Counted from the first letter of the stretch, positions 8,447 through 17,661 are shown. The stretch: 64,000 nucleotides of DNA from Janthinobacterium sp. SUN073 (GCF_030397665.1 NZ_JAPUBT010000005.1:186001-250000); one strand, 5' to 3'. The notes: generated from the sequence alone by a model not told the origin. Program-made: numbers and translations.

Positions 8447-9880
8447 ATGCAACCACCGTCAAACCCCGTACCACCCGAACAGCAGGCCACCCAGACCGGT
8501 AGCGCCACGATGCCCGTGCGCGGCGCGCTTGCCAGCCTGTCCCTGGCGATGCTGCTACCGGCACTGGGCACCAGCATCGCCAACGTGGGCTTGCCCGACA
8601 TGGCCAGGGCCCTGCAGGCACCGTTCCAGGATGTGCAATGGATCGTGCTGGCGTATCTGCTGGCCATCACCGCCCTGATCGTCAGCGTGGGCCGGCTCGG
8701 CGACATGCTCGGCCGGCGCCGCCTGCTGCTGGCAGGCATCGCGCTGTTTGCCGTCGCCTCCATCCTGTGCACGCTGGCGCCCACCTTGTGGCTGCTGGTT
8801 GCCGCGCGCGCCCTGCAGGGCCTGGGCGCTTCCGTCATGATGGCGCTGACGATGGCCTTTGTCGGCAGCACCGTGCCGAAGGCCAGGACGGGCAGCGCCA
8901 TGGGCCTGCTCGGCACCATGTCGGCGGTCGGCACCACGCTCGGCCCCGCGCTGGGCGGGCTGCTGATCGCGCACTTCGGCTGGCCAGCCATTTTCCTCGT
9001 CAACGTGCCGCTGGCCGGCGTGGCGCTGCTGTTGGCCTGGCGCTACCTGCCGGCGGACCAGCGCGGCGCGCACGCCAAGCGTCCCGTGTTCGACCACCGC
9101 GGCACCGTGCTGCTGGCGCTGACCCTGGGCGCGTATGCGCTGGCCATGACCCTGGGCCGCGGCCATTTCGGCGCACGCAACGTGGCGCTGCTGCTGGCCG
9201 CCTGCGTCGGCGCCATCCTGTTCGTCCGGGTCGAACTGAAGGCGCCGGCGCCGCTGATCCGCCTGGCCATGCTGCGCGCGCCCGTGCTCAGCGCCGGCCT
9301 GGCGACCAGCATGCTGGTCTCGACGGTCATGATGTCCACCCTGGTGGTCGGTCCCTTCTACCTGGCGCGCGGCCTGGGCCTGGGCACCGCCATCACCGGC
9401 ATGGTGCTGGCGGCGGGGCCGCTGGTGGCGGCGTTCTGCGGCGTGCCGTCCGGCTGGCTGGTGGACCGCTACGGCGCGCAGCGCATGGGCGGCGCGGGCC
9501 TGTGCGGTGCGGCCGGCGCCTGCCTGGCGCTGGCCCTGCTGCCCGCCAGCCTGGGCATTCCCGGCTATGTCGCTCCCATCATGCTGCTCACGGCCAGCTA
9601 CGCGTTGTTCCAGGCCGCCAACAATACCGCCGTGATGGGCGATATCGCTCCCGATCAGCGCGGCGTTATCTCGGGCATGCTCAATCTGTCGCGCAATCTG
9701 GGCCTCGTCACGGGCGCCTCCGTGATGGGTGCCGTCTTCGTCGCCAGCGCCGGCGATATCACCGGCGCCCAGCCAGCCGCCATGATCCGTGGCATGCACG
9801 CCAGCTTTGCCGTCGCCAGCGCGCTGATACTCGCCGCGCTGGCCATTTTCGCGCTCGGCCGCGCTCTGAGCAAGCCCTGA
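8447..9880 (+). CDS. MFS transporter, DHA2/EmrB-QacA-like drug exporter
   Basis: A 477-residue integral membrane protein with about 14 hydrophobic segments. Motif A-like GRLGDMLGRRRLLLAG follows the second helix, and motif C-like GLLGTMSAVGTTLGPALGG sits in helix five, both typical of proton-driven drug antiporters. A second motif A copy, GWLVDRYGAQRMGG, marks the second half. It converges on the lysR gene at 9900-10805, 19 bp away. The start has only a weak ribosome site; Met22 at 8510 is an alternative. The substrate cannot be told from sequence. Confidence 0.9.
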   Translation: MQPPSNPVPPEQQATQTGSATMPVRGALASLSLAMLLPALGTSIANVGLPDMARALQAPFQDVQWIVLAYLLAITALIVSVGRLGDMLGRRRLLLAGIALFAVASILCTLAPTLWLLVAARALQGLGASVMMALTMAFVGSTVPKARTGSAMGLLGTMSAVGTTLGPALGGLLIAHFGWPAIFLVNVPLAGVALLLAWRYLPADQRGAHAKRPVFDHRGTVLLALTLGAYALAMTLGRGHFGARNVALLLAACVGAILFVRVELKAPAPLIRLAMLRAPVLSAGLATSMLVSTVMMSTLVVGPFYLARGLGLGTAITGMVLAAGPLVAAFCGVPSGWLVDRYGAQRMGGAGLCGAAGACLALALLPASLGIPGYVAPIMLLTASYALFQAANNTAVMGDIAPDQRGVISGMLNLSRNLGLVTGASVMGAVFVASAGDITGAQPAAMIRGMHASFAVASALILAALAIFALGRALSKP

Positions 9881-9899
9881 CCTGCCGCTGCCGGCGGCA

Positions 9900-10805
9900 T
9901 CAGCCGGCGTTGATCCGGGCCGCGCAGGCGTCGACCACGCAGTTGCGCAGCCAGCGGTGGGCCGGGTCGGCATCCATGCGCGGATGCCACATCAGCGATA
10001 CGGTCAGGTCGGGCATGCCTAGCGGCAGCGCAAAACTGAACATGCCGGCGCGCAGATTGCCCGTATGCCGTTCCGGCACGGTGGCGATCAGGTCGGAGCC
10101 GGCGGCCAGCGCCAGCGCCGCCGTAAAGCCGCCGACAATGCAGGCGATCGTGCGCTGCAATCCCAGCGCGGCCAGGGCGCCGTCCATCGGTCCCGTATCC
10201 TGGTCGCGCCGCGCCACCAGCACGTGCTGGCCGGCCGCATAACGCTCGGCGCTGATGTCGCCTTGCGCCAGCGCATGGCCGCTGCGCACCACGCCAACGA
10301 AACAGTCGCCGAACAACCTGCGCGTGCGCACTTCCGGGCTGGTAAGACTGCCGATCACGCCCGTTTCCAGGTCGATGCTGCCCTCGCGCAGCTGCACGCT
10401 TTCCCGGTCCAGCTTTTGCACGAAGCGCAGACGCACGCCAGGCGCTTGCGCGCCGATATGCGCGAGCAGCGCCGGGCCGAAATTTTCCACGAAACCGTCG
10501 CTCGAACGCAGCGTAAATGTTTGCGCCAGCTGGCGCGGGTCCAGCTGCTGCGCCGGACCCAGTACGGCCAGCACCTCGCCTAACAGGGCCCCAACTCTTG
10601 CGCGCAGCTCCAGCGCGCGCGGCGTGGGCACCAGTTCACGGCCGGCGCGCACCAGCAACGGATCGCCGGTCGTCTCGCGCAGGCGCGCCAGGGCGCGGCT
10701 CATGGCAGATGGACTCAAACGCAAGCGCCGCGCCGCGCGCGTGACGCTGCCTTCGGCCAGCAGGACATCGAGGGTGATCAACAGGTTCAGGTCGGGTAGC
10801 GACAT
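9900..10805 (-). CDS. LysR-family transcriptional regulator
   Basis: A 301-residue protein with an N-terminal winged helix-turn-helix (residues about 5-64; SVTRAARRLRLSPSAMSRALARLR) and a LysR substrate-binding domain. The PDLNLLITLDVLLAEGSVT start and acidic-ligand-type domain resemble the NodD/PcpR subgroup. It follows the peptidase gene by only 6 bp, so the two are probably co-transcribed. It may regulate the convergent MFS exporter; that is inference from position only. Confidence 0.93.
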   Translation of the reverse strand: MSLPDLNLLITLDVLLAEGSVTRAARRLRLSPSAMSRALARLRETTGDPLLVRAGRELVPTPRALELRARVGALLGEVLAVLGPAQQLDPRQLAQTFTLRSSDGFVENFGPALLAHIGAQAPGVRLRFVQKLDRESVQLREGSIDLETGVIGSLTSPEVRTRRLFGDCFVGVVRSGHALAQGDISAERYAAGQHVLVARRDQDTGPMDGALAALGLQRTIACIVGGFTAALALAAGSDLIATVPERHTGNLRAGMFSFALPLGMPDLTVSLMWHPRMDADPAHRWLRNCVVDACAARINAG

Positions 10806-10811
10806 TGGCGC

Positions 10812-12260
10812 TTACTCGCCCTGCTCCGGCGCGCGCCCGATCTCGCCGTCGATATTGGCCAGGAACCAGGCCAGCGACGACATCAGCGCCACATTGCGCT
10901 TCAGGTTATCCGGGTCGACCTTGTCCAGCGTGTCGGCCGGCGTGTGGTGGTAGTGGAAGTAGCTGTGGCTGTCGACCAGCGGCTCGAAGCTGGGCACGCC
11001 GCCCGTTTCCAGGCGGTGCAAGTCGCCCGTGCCCAGCGCGTCGCGGCGCGTGAACGCGTGCGCGCCCATCGGTTGCAGGGCGGCGCGCAACGGGGCGAAC
11101 AATTTTTCCGACTTCGCCCCCACGCTGGCGAGGATGCCGAACGGACGGCCGGCGCCGCTGTCCATCTCGATGGCCGCATACTGTTTACCGAGCGCCTGCT
11201 TGTGGGCCTCGAAGTAAGCCTGGCCGCCACGGCCGCCATTTTCCTCGTTCATCCAGGCGATCACGCGGATGGTGCGGCGCGGGCGGTAGTCGAGCTTTTT
11301 CAGGGTTTCCACCACGCCCATGGCCGCCACCACGCCGGCGCCGTCGTCGTGCGCGCCCGTCGCCAGGTCCCAGGAATCGAGGTGGCCCGAGACCACCACC
11401 ACTTCGTCGGCCTTGTCCGTGCCCGGCCAGTCGGCGATGACGTTGTAGCTGTCCGCCTCGGGCAGGTTTTGCGGCGTCAGGGTCAAATGCATTTTCATCG
11501 GGCCGCGTGCGGCCAGGCGGCCGATCAGCAAGGCGTCTTCCACGGTGACGGCGGCGGCGGGAATGCGCTTGTTGTCATCGAGGCCCGTGGCGCCCGCATG
11601 CGGGATGCGGAAGTTCGCGCCGCCGATCGAGCGCACCAGCGCGGCGGCCGCGCCCAGGTCGGCCGCCGCCTTCGGTCCATTGAAACGGAAGCGCGAGCCC
11701 TGGCCGTAGGTGACGCCGGCCAGACCCCGCTCGGCCATCTCCTGGTCGAACGGCGTGTCGATCAGCACGATGGCGCCCTTCACTTGCGCCGCGCGCGCCT
11801 TGAGTTCCTCGAAGCTTTTGACGATGATGAGGGGCGCCGTCAGGCCGCTGGCCGGGGTGGCACCCGAGCCGCCCAGGGCGGTCAGCACCACGCGCTGCGA
11901 TACGCCCTGCGGACGGCCCGCATAATCGACGATTTCCGCCGTTTCCACGCCGCGCACCCAGTGTGGCACTTTCACGGGCTGCAAGGTGACGGTGGCGCCC
12001 AGCTGGCGCATGGTCTCGGCCACCTGCTGCACGGCGGCGGCCGCGCCGGCGGAGCCGGACAGGCGCGGGCCGATCAGATCCGTCATGTCGGCCAGGCGCG
12101 CATACGCCCAGTCGCTGTGCAGCGCCGTGTCGCGCACCTGCGCCAGCGCTTGCGGCGCATTGCCTGGCGCGGCGGCAAAGGCGCCAGTGCTGACGATGCA
12201 GCCAAGGGCAAGGGATACGGCGGAACGGCGCAATGGCGCGCCAGTCAGGATGGTATGCAT
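10812..12260 (-). CDS. M28-family metallopeptidase (carboxypeptidase Q-like), secreted
   Basis: The 482-residue protein starts with a signal peptide (positive start, hydrophobic SAVSLALGCIVSTGAFA, then AAPG), so it should be exported. The zinc-binding motifs of M28 are seen: VSGHLDSWDLATGAHDDGAG (His and bridging Asp), MNEENGG (catalytic and ligand Glu), a later EMDSG and HSYFHYHHTPADTLDKV with the last His. A protease-associated-like insert (LIIVKSFEELKARAAQVKGAIVLID, residues about 145-170) precedes it. It probably trims peptides in the periplasm or outside. The lysR gene follows directly. Confidence 0.9.
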   Translation of the reverse strand: MHTILTGAPLRRSAVSLALGCIVSTGAFAAAPGNAPQALAQVRDTALHSDWAYARLADMTDLIGPRLSGSAGAAAAVQQVAETMRQLGATVTLQPVKVPHWVRGVETAEIVDYAGRPQGVSQRVVLTALGGSGATPASGLTAPLIIVKSFEELKARAAQVKGAIVLIDTPFDQEMAERGLAGVTYGQGSRFRFNGPKAAADLGAAAALVRSIGGANFRIPHAGATGLDDNKRIPAAAVTVEDALLIGRLAARGPMKMHLTLTPQNLPEADSYNVIADWPGTDKADEVVVVSGHLDSWDLATGAHDDGAGVVAAMGVVETLKKLDYRPRRTIRVIAWMNEENGGRGGQAYFEAHKQALGKQYAAIEMDSGAGRPFGILASVGAKSEKLFAPLRAALQPMGAHAFTRRDALGTGDLHRLETGGVPSFEPLVDSHSYFHYHHTPADTLDKVDPDNLKRNVALMSSLAWFLANIDGEIGRAPEQGE

Positions 12261-12433
12261 GTAATGTCAATTCCAGTCAACGAGGTCGAAGCGGGTACGC
12301 CGTGGCCAGAGGCAAGGCGCGGCTTTCTACGATAGCGTATTTGTTCTGTCATTGCAGCAACTTTTACGGGATCGATTGCCTCTCCCCCCGGAGTCGATTA
12401 CCATCAAGATCGTGATCGCTACCGGATACCGCC

Positions 12434-12964
12434 ATGCTCAAGGGAACACTCTGTAACGTCCGGCATGTGCAGGCCGCCGACCTGAATGCCTATATTTCCC
12501 TCGTCAACGACCTGCCCTCGCGCGGCGAGTTTTTCTCGATGCAATTCAAGTCGCCCGAGGCCATGCGGCGCGACTTCCTGCAATCGGGTTTTGTCACCGA
12601 GGACAGCGAATTGTTCCTCATCGAAGACAAAGCCCAGCACATCATCGGCACGATCACGCACTTCAAGAGCCGCACGCCAGCCTCGCGCGAGATCGGCTAC
12701 CGCCTGTTCGACCGGCAGCGGGACGGGCGCGGCTACATCAGCGAGGCGACGCGCCTGGTGGTCGATTACCTCTTCAACGCCTATTCGTATCACCGGCTGG
12801 AGCTGCTGATGGACCCGCTGAACATCGGCTCCGAGCGCATCGCGCAAAAGAACGGCTTTACCGAGGAAGGCTTGATGCGCCAGGCGTTTTTTATCAATGG
12901 CGTGATGCGCGATGTCAAAATGTACAGCCTGCTGCGGCCCGAGTGGCAGGCGCGCCTGCGCTGA
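12434..12964 (+). CDS. GNAT-family N-acetyltransferase (RimJ/RimL type)
   Basis: A 176-residue protein with the acetyl-CoA binding region around GYISEATRLVVDYLFNAYSYHRLELL and the C-terminal NIGSERIAQKNGFTEEGLMRQAF segment characteristic of the RimJ/RimL-like group. This group acetylates N-terminal or side-chain amines of proteins or small molecules. The substrate is unknown. It is monocistronic and divergent from the M28 peptidase, sharing a 173-bp intergenic region. Confidence 0.9.
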   Translation: MLKGTLCNVRHVQAADLNAYISLVNDLPSRGEFFSMQFKSPEAMRRDFLQSGFVTEDSELFLIEDKAQHIIGTITHFKSRTPASREIGYRLFDRQRDGRGYISEATRLVVDYLFNAYSYHRLELLMDPLNIGSERIAQKNGFTEEGLMRQAFFINGVMRDVKMYSLLRPEWQARLR

Positions 12965-13084
12965 CTTGTTACCATCGGGGCAGGAGTGTAAGAAGTTGTA
13001 TTAGACGTGGAACAAGCTGGCGACAGCAGATATAGTCCAGTCCATGCAGATCATTGTGATCTCGCCGGAATGGAAGGAAATGCC

Positions 13085-13534
13085 ATGTTGAACAAGAAAC
13101 TCCTGGGTGCGGTAATGGTAGCGGCAGTGGCTGTGTCTTCGGCCGCAGTCGCCGGTGACCGCGACTTCAATACCGTTGCAGGCGCCGTTGTCGGAGCGGC
13201 CATTGGCAACAGCACCGGCGGGCGCAATGGCGCGATCGTCGGTGGCGTGCTTGGCGCCGCCGTCGGCAACAGCATCAGCACGAATGACCGCTATTATGAT
13301 CGTGGCGGCTATCGCGGCGGCTACCGCGAAACCTATTACGCGCCTGCGCCGCAACCGGTGTACTACGCGCCGGCACCGCAGCCCGTGTATTACGCGCCGC
13401 CACCACGCTACTACGGCCCACCGGCTGTCGTCTACGTGCAACCGGGCCGCGGCTACTACCGCGACCATGGCCGCCGCGACTACTATGACCGAGACTACCA
13501 CGACCGCGGCCACGGCTGGGGCCATCGTCGCTAA
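13085..13534 (+). CDS. Glycine-zipper, Tyr-rich envelope protein
   Basis: The ATG at 13085 is preceded by GGAAGGAA. The 149-residue product has a signal peptide (MLNKKLLGAVMVAAVAVSSAAVA), then a glycine-zipper segment with repeated GAxxGAAIGN/GAAVGN at residues about 32-60. The rest is a low-complexity tail: two copies of YYAPAPQPV, PPPRYYGPP, then many Arg, Tyr, Asp and His residues. Such proteins usually lie in the outer membrane or periplasm, but no function is established. Its upstream region resembles that of the YxWxPG protein at 29449. A terminator follows. Confidence 0.85.
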   Translation: MLNKKLLGAVMVAAVAVSSAAVAGDRDFNTVAGAVVGAAIGNSTGGRNGAIVGGVLGAAVGNSISTNDRYYDRGGYRGGYRETYYAPAPQPVYYAPAPQPVYYAPPPRYYGPPAVVYVQPGRGYYRDHGRRDYYDRDYHDRGHGWGHRR

Positions 13535-13560
13535 GCAGCACCCTGCACCCGCCCCTCTAA

Positions 13561-13593
13561 AACCTGCGCCAGCCTGCTGCCGCAGGTTTTTTT
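13561..13593 (+). terminator. Rho-independent terminator
   Basis: AACCTGCG (13561-13568) pairs with CGCAGGTT (13581-13588) and is followed by a T-run. It lies 27 bp after the glycine-zipper gene. Confidence 0.85.
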
Positions 13594-13681
13594 GTTAGAT
13601 AAGCAAGGTATCGCCCCTGCACAATTTCGGCTAAGCTGTATCCTATGATCAACATTGCTGGCCGCCTGGACCGCTCAACCG

Positions 13682-14632
13682 ATGCATTTAATCAAAGACG
13701 CGCTTGACTTCGGCCCCTGGCTCGATGCCGCCGCCGGCAGCAGCGTAGGCGCCGGCCCCGTGCCGCGGCGCGAAAACCAGGACAACTTCCTGCTGATCGA
13801 TGCCAGCGGCCACGCCGTCTGCCTGTCGCGGCAGGCGCCGTTCCACTGCCAGGTGCCAGGCTGGCCGCGCGGCCATGTGCGCGCAGCCGTGCTCGACGGC
13901 ATGGGCGGCCACGGCCAGGGGCGCGAGGCGGCGGAAGCGGCCGTGCAAGGCTTGCTGGCCATGCCCGCCTGCCTCGACCCGGCCAGCCTGGCAGCCAGGC
14001 TCGACGCTCTGCATACGCGCTTGCAGGACGGTTTCGCCAGGAGCACGCCCGCCCAGGCACGTCCGCCCGGCACCACCCTGACCTTGCTGGAAGTGCCGCC
14101 CGGCGAAGCGCCGCTGCTGTATCACGTGGGCGATTCGCGCCTGTATGAACTTGCCGATGGAGTGGCCAGCATCCTCACCGTCGACCATGTGCCGGCCACC
14201 GTGTACGCCATGCGCGGCGCGCTCGACGAGACGCGCTGGCGCGCCGCCGTGCACGGCGAGCACCATCCGCAAATCTCGCAGGCATTTATTTTAGGCAACG
14301 CCCTGAGCGACAGCTTGCAGCTCGACAAGCCCCTGCGCGGCCTCGATGCATCCACCTTGCCGCCCTTTCTGGCGCATCTGGGCGACCGCCGCGTGCTGCG
14401 CGTGCGCCCCGGTGCCCACTATGTGCTGGCCAGCGACGGCTTCTGGGCCTGTGACGATCCGCTGGCGCTCACGGCCCGCTGGCCCGCCTTGTGTGCCGGC
14501 AAGAGTGCTGCCCAGGCCGTCAGCGCCCTGTTCGACGATTTCCTCTCGCATCCCCCCAAAGGCTTGTATAGCGACAATATTACCTTGCTGGCGCTGCGCT
14601 TCGATGCGGCATTCAGCGCCCCGGCCGGCTAG
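13682..14632 (+). CDS. PP2C-family Ser/Thr protein phosphatase
   Basis: A protein of about 316 residues with the PP2C metal-site motifs in order: RRENQDNF, LDGMGGHGQGREAA, GTTLTLL, VGDSRLYEL, ASDGFW and a terminal SDNITLLAL. It should remove phosphate from Ser or Thr in the cytoplasm; no membrane segment is seen. The ATG at 13682 is preferred over a TTG at 13655, though neither has a good ribosome site. The FHA protein at 15057 and the Ser/Thr kinase at 24004 are likely partners in the same signalling set. It is not next to type VI secretion structural genes. Confidence 0.9.
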   Translation: MHLIKDALDFGPWLDAAAGSSVGAGPVPRRENQDNFLLIDASGHAVCLSRQAPFHCQVPGWPRGHVRAAVLDGMGGHGQGREAAEAAVQGLLAMPACLDPASLAARLDALHTRLQDGFARSTPAQARPPGTTLTLLEVPPGEAPLLYHVGDSRLYELADGVASILTVDHVPATVYAMRGALDETRWRAAVHGEHHPQISQAFILGNALSDSLQLDKPLRGLDASTLPPFLAHLGDRRVLRVRPGAHYVLASDGFWACDDPLALTARWPALCAGKSAAQAVSALFDDFLSHPPKGLYSDNITLLALRFDAAFSAPAG

Positions 14633-14751
14633 CTGCCCCAGGCCATGTCGATTACCGTCAGGCCCAGCGGCCAGTCGCGCAAGGTGGCATAGTCGCTCAA
14701 ATCCTAGGTGCCATAGGCAATGACAAGCTGGAGCGGGCGTTGGACAGGCAT
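14629..14751 (-). pseudogene. Small frame interrupted by an in-frame TAG
   Basis: From an ATG at 14751 the minus strand reads MPVQRPLQLVIAYGT, meets TAG (14706-14704), and continues in the same frame for 24 codons (DLSDYATLRDWPLG...) to a second TAG that overlaps the end of the phosphatase gene. Codon choice after the TAG still looks like the host's. This is either a decayed small gene or a sequencing error in an intact 40-residue one. No family is recognised. Confidence 0.35.
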
Positions 14752-15056
14752 GATCGTCTCTCGATTCAAGCGATAGGGGAACGGCCGGCATAATGCAAAA
14801 CGCCCCAGGCTCGCATCGCGGACGTCAAAATGCCCGGCCGGCGTGCGCGCGCATTGATGGGACGCTATTCCAGGCAATATCAAAATAACATATCCAGAAA
14901 GACATAATGTGTGTTTTTGAGCAATAGTTTCCATGACATGTATGTCGGGGTGTGAGCAGGGACATGAATTTGGGCAAAAAGTGCGCATTCCGGGTCCGCG
15001 AAAGTTGCCAAGCAGGCGCAAAAGCGCGTAAGCTCTCATGTAGAACAGAGGGCGCA
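14633..15056. other. 424-bp intergenic region
   Basis: Besides the broken small frame at 14629-14751, this holds AT-richer DNA at about 14870-14960 that may carry the promoter of the FHA gene. I see no repeat, RNA gene or further coding sequence. Confidence 0.5.
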
Positions 15057-16682
15057 ATGTCCCCGCTCGATTCGAGTCAGAATGTCATGAAAAAATGCAG
15101 CAACCCGGAGCACCCGCACTGTACGTTCTGGGTCTTGCCTGGGGAAACAGTCTGCGCTGGCAACCACCCGCAAGCGACGACTGCCCCCAGCAGCTACGAC
15201 CTGTTGACCGCACTGCGCAGCGCCCGTTCCGAGCCATCGGCAACGGCGCTTCCGCACGCCCCTGCGCATGATTCTGCTATTCGTGATGCTGTTATTGGCG
15301 ATGCTGCCATTCAAACGGCAAGCCGCTCCTCGCCGGCCGCCGCCGCCCCGGCATTCACGCCAGCGCCCGTTGCACCGGCAACGGTGCCGCCCGCCTACCA
15401 GCCAGCGCAAGCCCACCTGCACATCAGCGGCTTCGATCCCCGTGCGGCAGGCGGACGGCAAACCCTGAAGATGGAACTGCGCGGCATGAGCGCCGCCTGC
15501 GCGCCGCAGCTGACCTTGCGCCTGCGCTCGGACCTGATCCCCCGTGGCCAAGTGCAGCATGATTTCGTGCGCACCACGCGCGGCGACTGGCGCCCCGTGT
15601 TTGTCGAGTTTTCCTCGCGCAACAAGGAACACGGGCAATACCAGATCGAAGTGGAAGTACACAGCCATGTCGATGGCGCCGTGGCGCAGAAATGGGTCTG
15701 CACCTTCGTCATCCTGGTGCCGCGCCGCGACGCCACGCTGACGGAAATCCACCAGATCTTCCTCAGCACGCACAAGAATGTGCGCGTGATGGCCGACGAC
15801 GCGTCGATTGCCCGCGTGACGGGCGGCGACGGCTGCAACCTCGACGTGACGGCGCGCAATGCCGGCATCGCCCACGTGGATTTATCTGCGCCGCAAGGCA
15901 AGATCGACATGGGCTTTACCACCATTGCCTGGGACGAGGAGTTGATCGAAGTCGACCTGCCCGCCACCAGCCACTGCCATCCGCACCCGAGCCAGGCCGC
16001 CTGCCTCGTCAATGCGGCGCCGGAAGCGGGCGAACAGCGCCAGGTCCGCCTGTTCGCACTGGAAGAATGCATGCTGGGCCGCTTCGAATTGGTGGACCCG
16101 GAAGCCGACGTGCTGCTCAGCCATTTCAGTCCCGACGGCCAGGACAACAATGGCCTGACGCGCCGCCTGTCGGGCCGCCATGCCATCATCCGGCGCAGCG
16201 GGCAAGGCTTTGAAATCGAGGACGTATCGCGCTATGGTGTGCTGCTCGACGGCGTGTGGCCCGGCAAGCACAAACCGGTCGCCCTGCGCCTGGGCATGCG
16301 CATCGAGTTGTCTGCCAGCATCAAAGGCATCGTCGTGCTCAGCGTCACGGCCATCCTTGCGCACGGCGTGATCCTGCACCGCATCGACCACGGCGCCCGC
16401 GCCGAATGTTTTTACCTGCTGCTGCCGGACACCCAGCCGACGCCGGCCAGCCACCTTGCCACGCCGCAGGCCAGTTGCCTGCCCGTGCTGTTCCACCGCA
16501 ACGGCGGTTTCTGGCACATCGATACCGCCAGCGGCAAGGAAACCGCGCTGGCCCCCGCCACTGCGCTGGATAAACTCAGCGGCTTCGCGCGGCACAACCG
16601 CTTCGCCAGCGAACCGTATCCGGAATGCTGGATCATCCGCACCGAGGGCGCAGCGCTGTGCGATAGCGCGCTAACGGCCTGA
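15057..16682 (+). CDS. Zinc-motif/FHA domain protein
   Basis: The ATG at 15057 follows AGAGGGCGCA. Of 541 residues, the first 40 carry a Cys/His cluster (C14, C22, C33, H37) that may bind zinc. A Pro/Ala-rich linker follows, then a beta-rich region (about 120-230) resembling an Ig-like fold. The C-terminal third contains an FHA domain: FELVDPEADVLLSHFS, LSGRHAIIRR with the SxxH core, and SRYGVLLDG. FHA domains bind phosphothreonine, so this is a likely reader for a Ser/Thr kinase. The PP2C gene lies 424 bp upstream. I do not know a characterised homologue of the full architecture. Confidence 0.8.
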   Translation: MSPLDSSQNVMKKCSNPEHPHCTFWVLPGETVCAGNHPQATTAPSSYDLLTALRSARSEPSATALPHAPAHDSAIRDAVIGDAAIQTASRSSPAAAAPAFTPAPVAPATVPPAYQPAQAHLHISGFDPRAAGGRQTLKMELRGMSAACAPQLTLRLRSDLIPRGQVQHDFVRTTRGDWRPVFVEFSSRNKEHGQYQIEVEVHSHVDGAVAQKWVCTFVILVPRRDATLTEIHQIFLSTHKNVRVMADDASIARVTGGDGCNLDVTARNAGIAHVDLSAPQGKIDMGFTTIAWDEELIEVDLPATSHCHPHPSQAACLVNAAPEAGEQRQVRLFALEECMLGRFELVDPEADVLLSHFSPDGQDNNGLTRRLSGRHAIIRRSGQGFEIEDVSRYGVLLDGVWPGKHKPVALRLGMRIELSASIKGIVVLSVTAILAHGVILHRIDHGARAECFYLLLPDTQPTPASHLATPQASCLPVLFHRNGGFWHIDTASGKETALAPATALDKLSGFARHNRFASEPYPECWIIRTEGAALCDSALTA

Positions 16683-16704
16683 TACAACACCTCTCAGGTA
16701 TTAG

Positions 16705-16809
16705 CTAGCGCGGTATCAGCACGAGAAAAATCATCGACAGCCCAAAAATAAACACCGCTTCCAGCGTAAACACGATGGCGGGAATCTGCAATTCGCGCGG
16801 GATTTTCAT
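16705..16809 (-). CDS. Small membrane protein (34 aa)
   Basis: An ATG at 16809, with GAGG seven bases upstream on the minus strand, opens a 34-codon frame ending in TAG. The product begins MKIPRELQIP and continues as one long hydrophobic helix (AIVFTLEAVFIFGLS...) ending LIPR. That is a typical single-pass small membrane protein with a charged N-terminus. Its partner is unknown. It converges on the FHA gene and is otherwise isolated. Confidence 0.55.
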   Translation of the reverse strand: MKIPRELQIPAIVFTLEAVFIFGLSMIFLVLIPR

Positions 16810-17067
16810 GGCGAGACCTCTTCAAAACGTGGGACTGCTTTCAGCATAGCGCGCCCTGGGCCAATTACATTATCAGCCGCACAACACACTTGAACGCCCG
16901 GCATGACTTGCCGAGTCCGCTAGCCAGGCCCTGCCGACACATAATTTAACAAATTATCGCCAGATATTCTGCAAATAGCACCCCTCCACGCCCTTGAATA
17001 CTGTATATTCATCCAGTTAATATCCCCTGTATTTCACACAACGCCCGCATGGCGTTTTACATTTTCT
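16810..17067. other. Intergenic region between the small membrane gene and the YdjM-like gene
   Basis: This holds the divergent control regions of the 34-aa membrane protein and of the gene at 17068. The stretch at about 16930-17035 is AT-rich and probably carries the promoter of the latter. No repeat or RNA is recognised. Confidence 0.4.
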
Positions 17068-17661
17068 ATGGCTTCCAACAAAGCGCACCATGCGACCGGT
17101 TGGGCTGCCGGCGTGATCGCCGCGGCCCTGGTCGCGCACGCTGGCGCCGGTGGTCCCTACCAAGTGCTGAGCATGCTCGCCTTTGTGATGGGCGCACTGG
17201 GCGGCACGGCGCCGGACTGGCTGGAAGTGGCCTGGTGGGCACGCACGCACCGGCTGTGGATCACGCATCGCACCTGGACGCACTGGGGCCTGGCCTGGAT
17301 CGCGCTGCTCGTCTACACGTATCTGCAATTGCCGCACCACCTGTGGGCGCCGCCCCTGTTCGGCTTTGCCGCAGGCGGCATCATGCATCTGCTGGCCGAC
17401 TGGCCCAATCCGCTGGGCGTGCCGTGGATTTTCCGCCGCCACTCGCTGCGCTGGTGGAAAAGCGGCCGCCACGACATCATCGTCATCATCGCCGCCTGGC
17501 TGGCCGCCACCGTCGTGGCCGACCACGTGTTTTTCGATGGCATCCACCTGCGGCGCACCGTGCTGGCGTTTGACAGCCTGCTGCACTGGTCCGCTGGCGC
17601 ACTCCGGACGGCCTGGGCGGATCTGCAACAGTGGCAAGAGCGCTGGCGCCTCGGTGGCTGA
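17068..17661 (+). CDS. YdjM/DUF457-type membrane-bound metal-dependent hydrolase
   Basis: A 197-residue membrane protein with three or four hydrophobic segments. It has the histidine and aspartate pattern of the YdjM family: SNKAHHATG near the start, GALGGTAPDWLE, HRTWTHWG and GGIMHLLADWPNPLGV. The E. coli relative was described as a LexA-regulated inner-membrane protein; the reaction is unknown. It ends 115 bp before the sigma-factor gene, with a Fur box between, so it is probably separate from the iron cassette. Confidence 0.85.
   Translation: MASNKAHHATGWAAGVIAAALVAHAGAGGPYQVLSMLAFVMGALGGTAPDWLEVAWWARTHRLWITHRTWTHWGLAWIALLVYTYLQLPHHLWAPPLFGFAAGGIMHLLADWPNPLGVPWIFRRHSLRWWKSGRHDIIVIIAAWLAATVVADHVFFDGIHLRRTVLAFDSLLHWSAGALRTAWADLQQWQERWRLGG

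Noticed and set aside
13085..13534. YYAPAPQPV copies as a CRISPR or mobile repeat
   Set aside because: The repeat is within a gene, in frame and of low copy; it is protein repeat structure.
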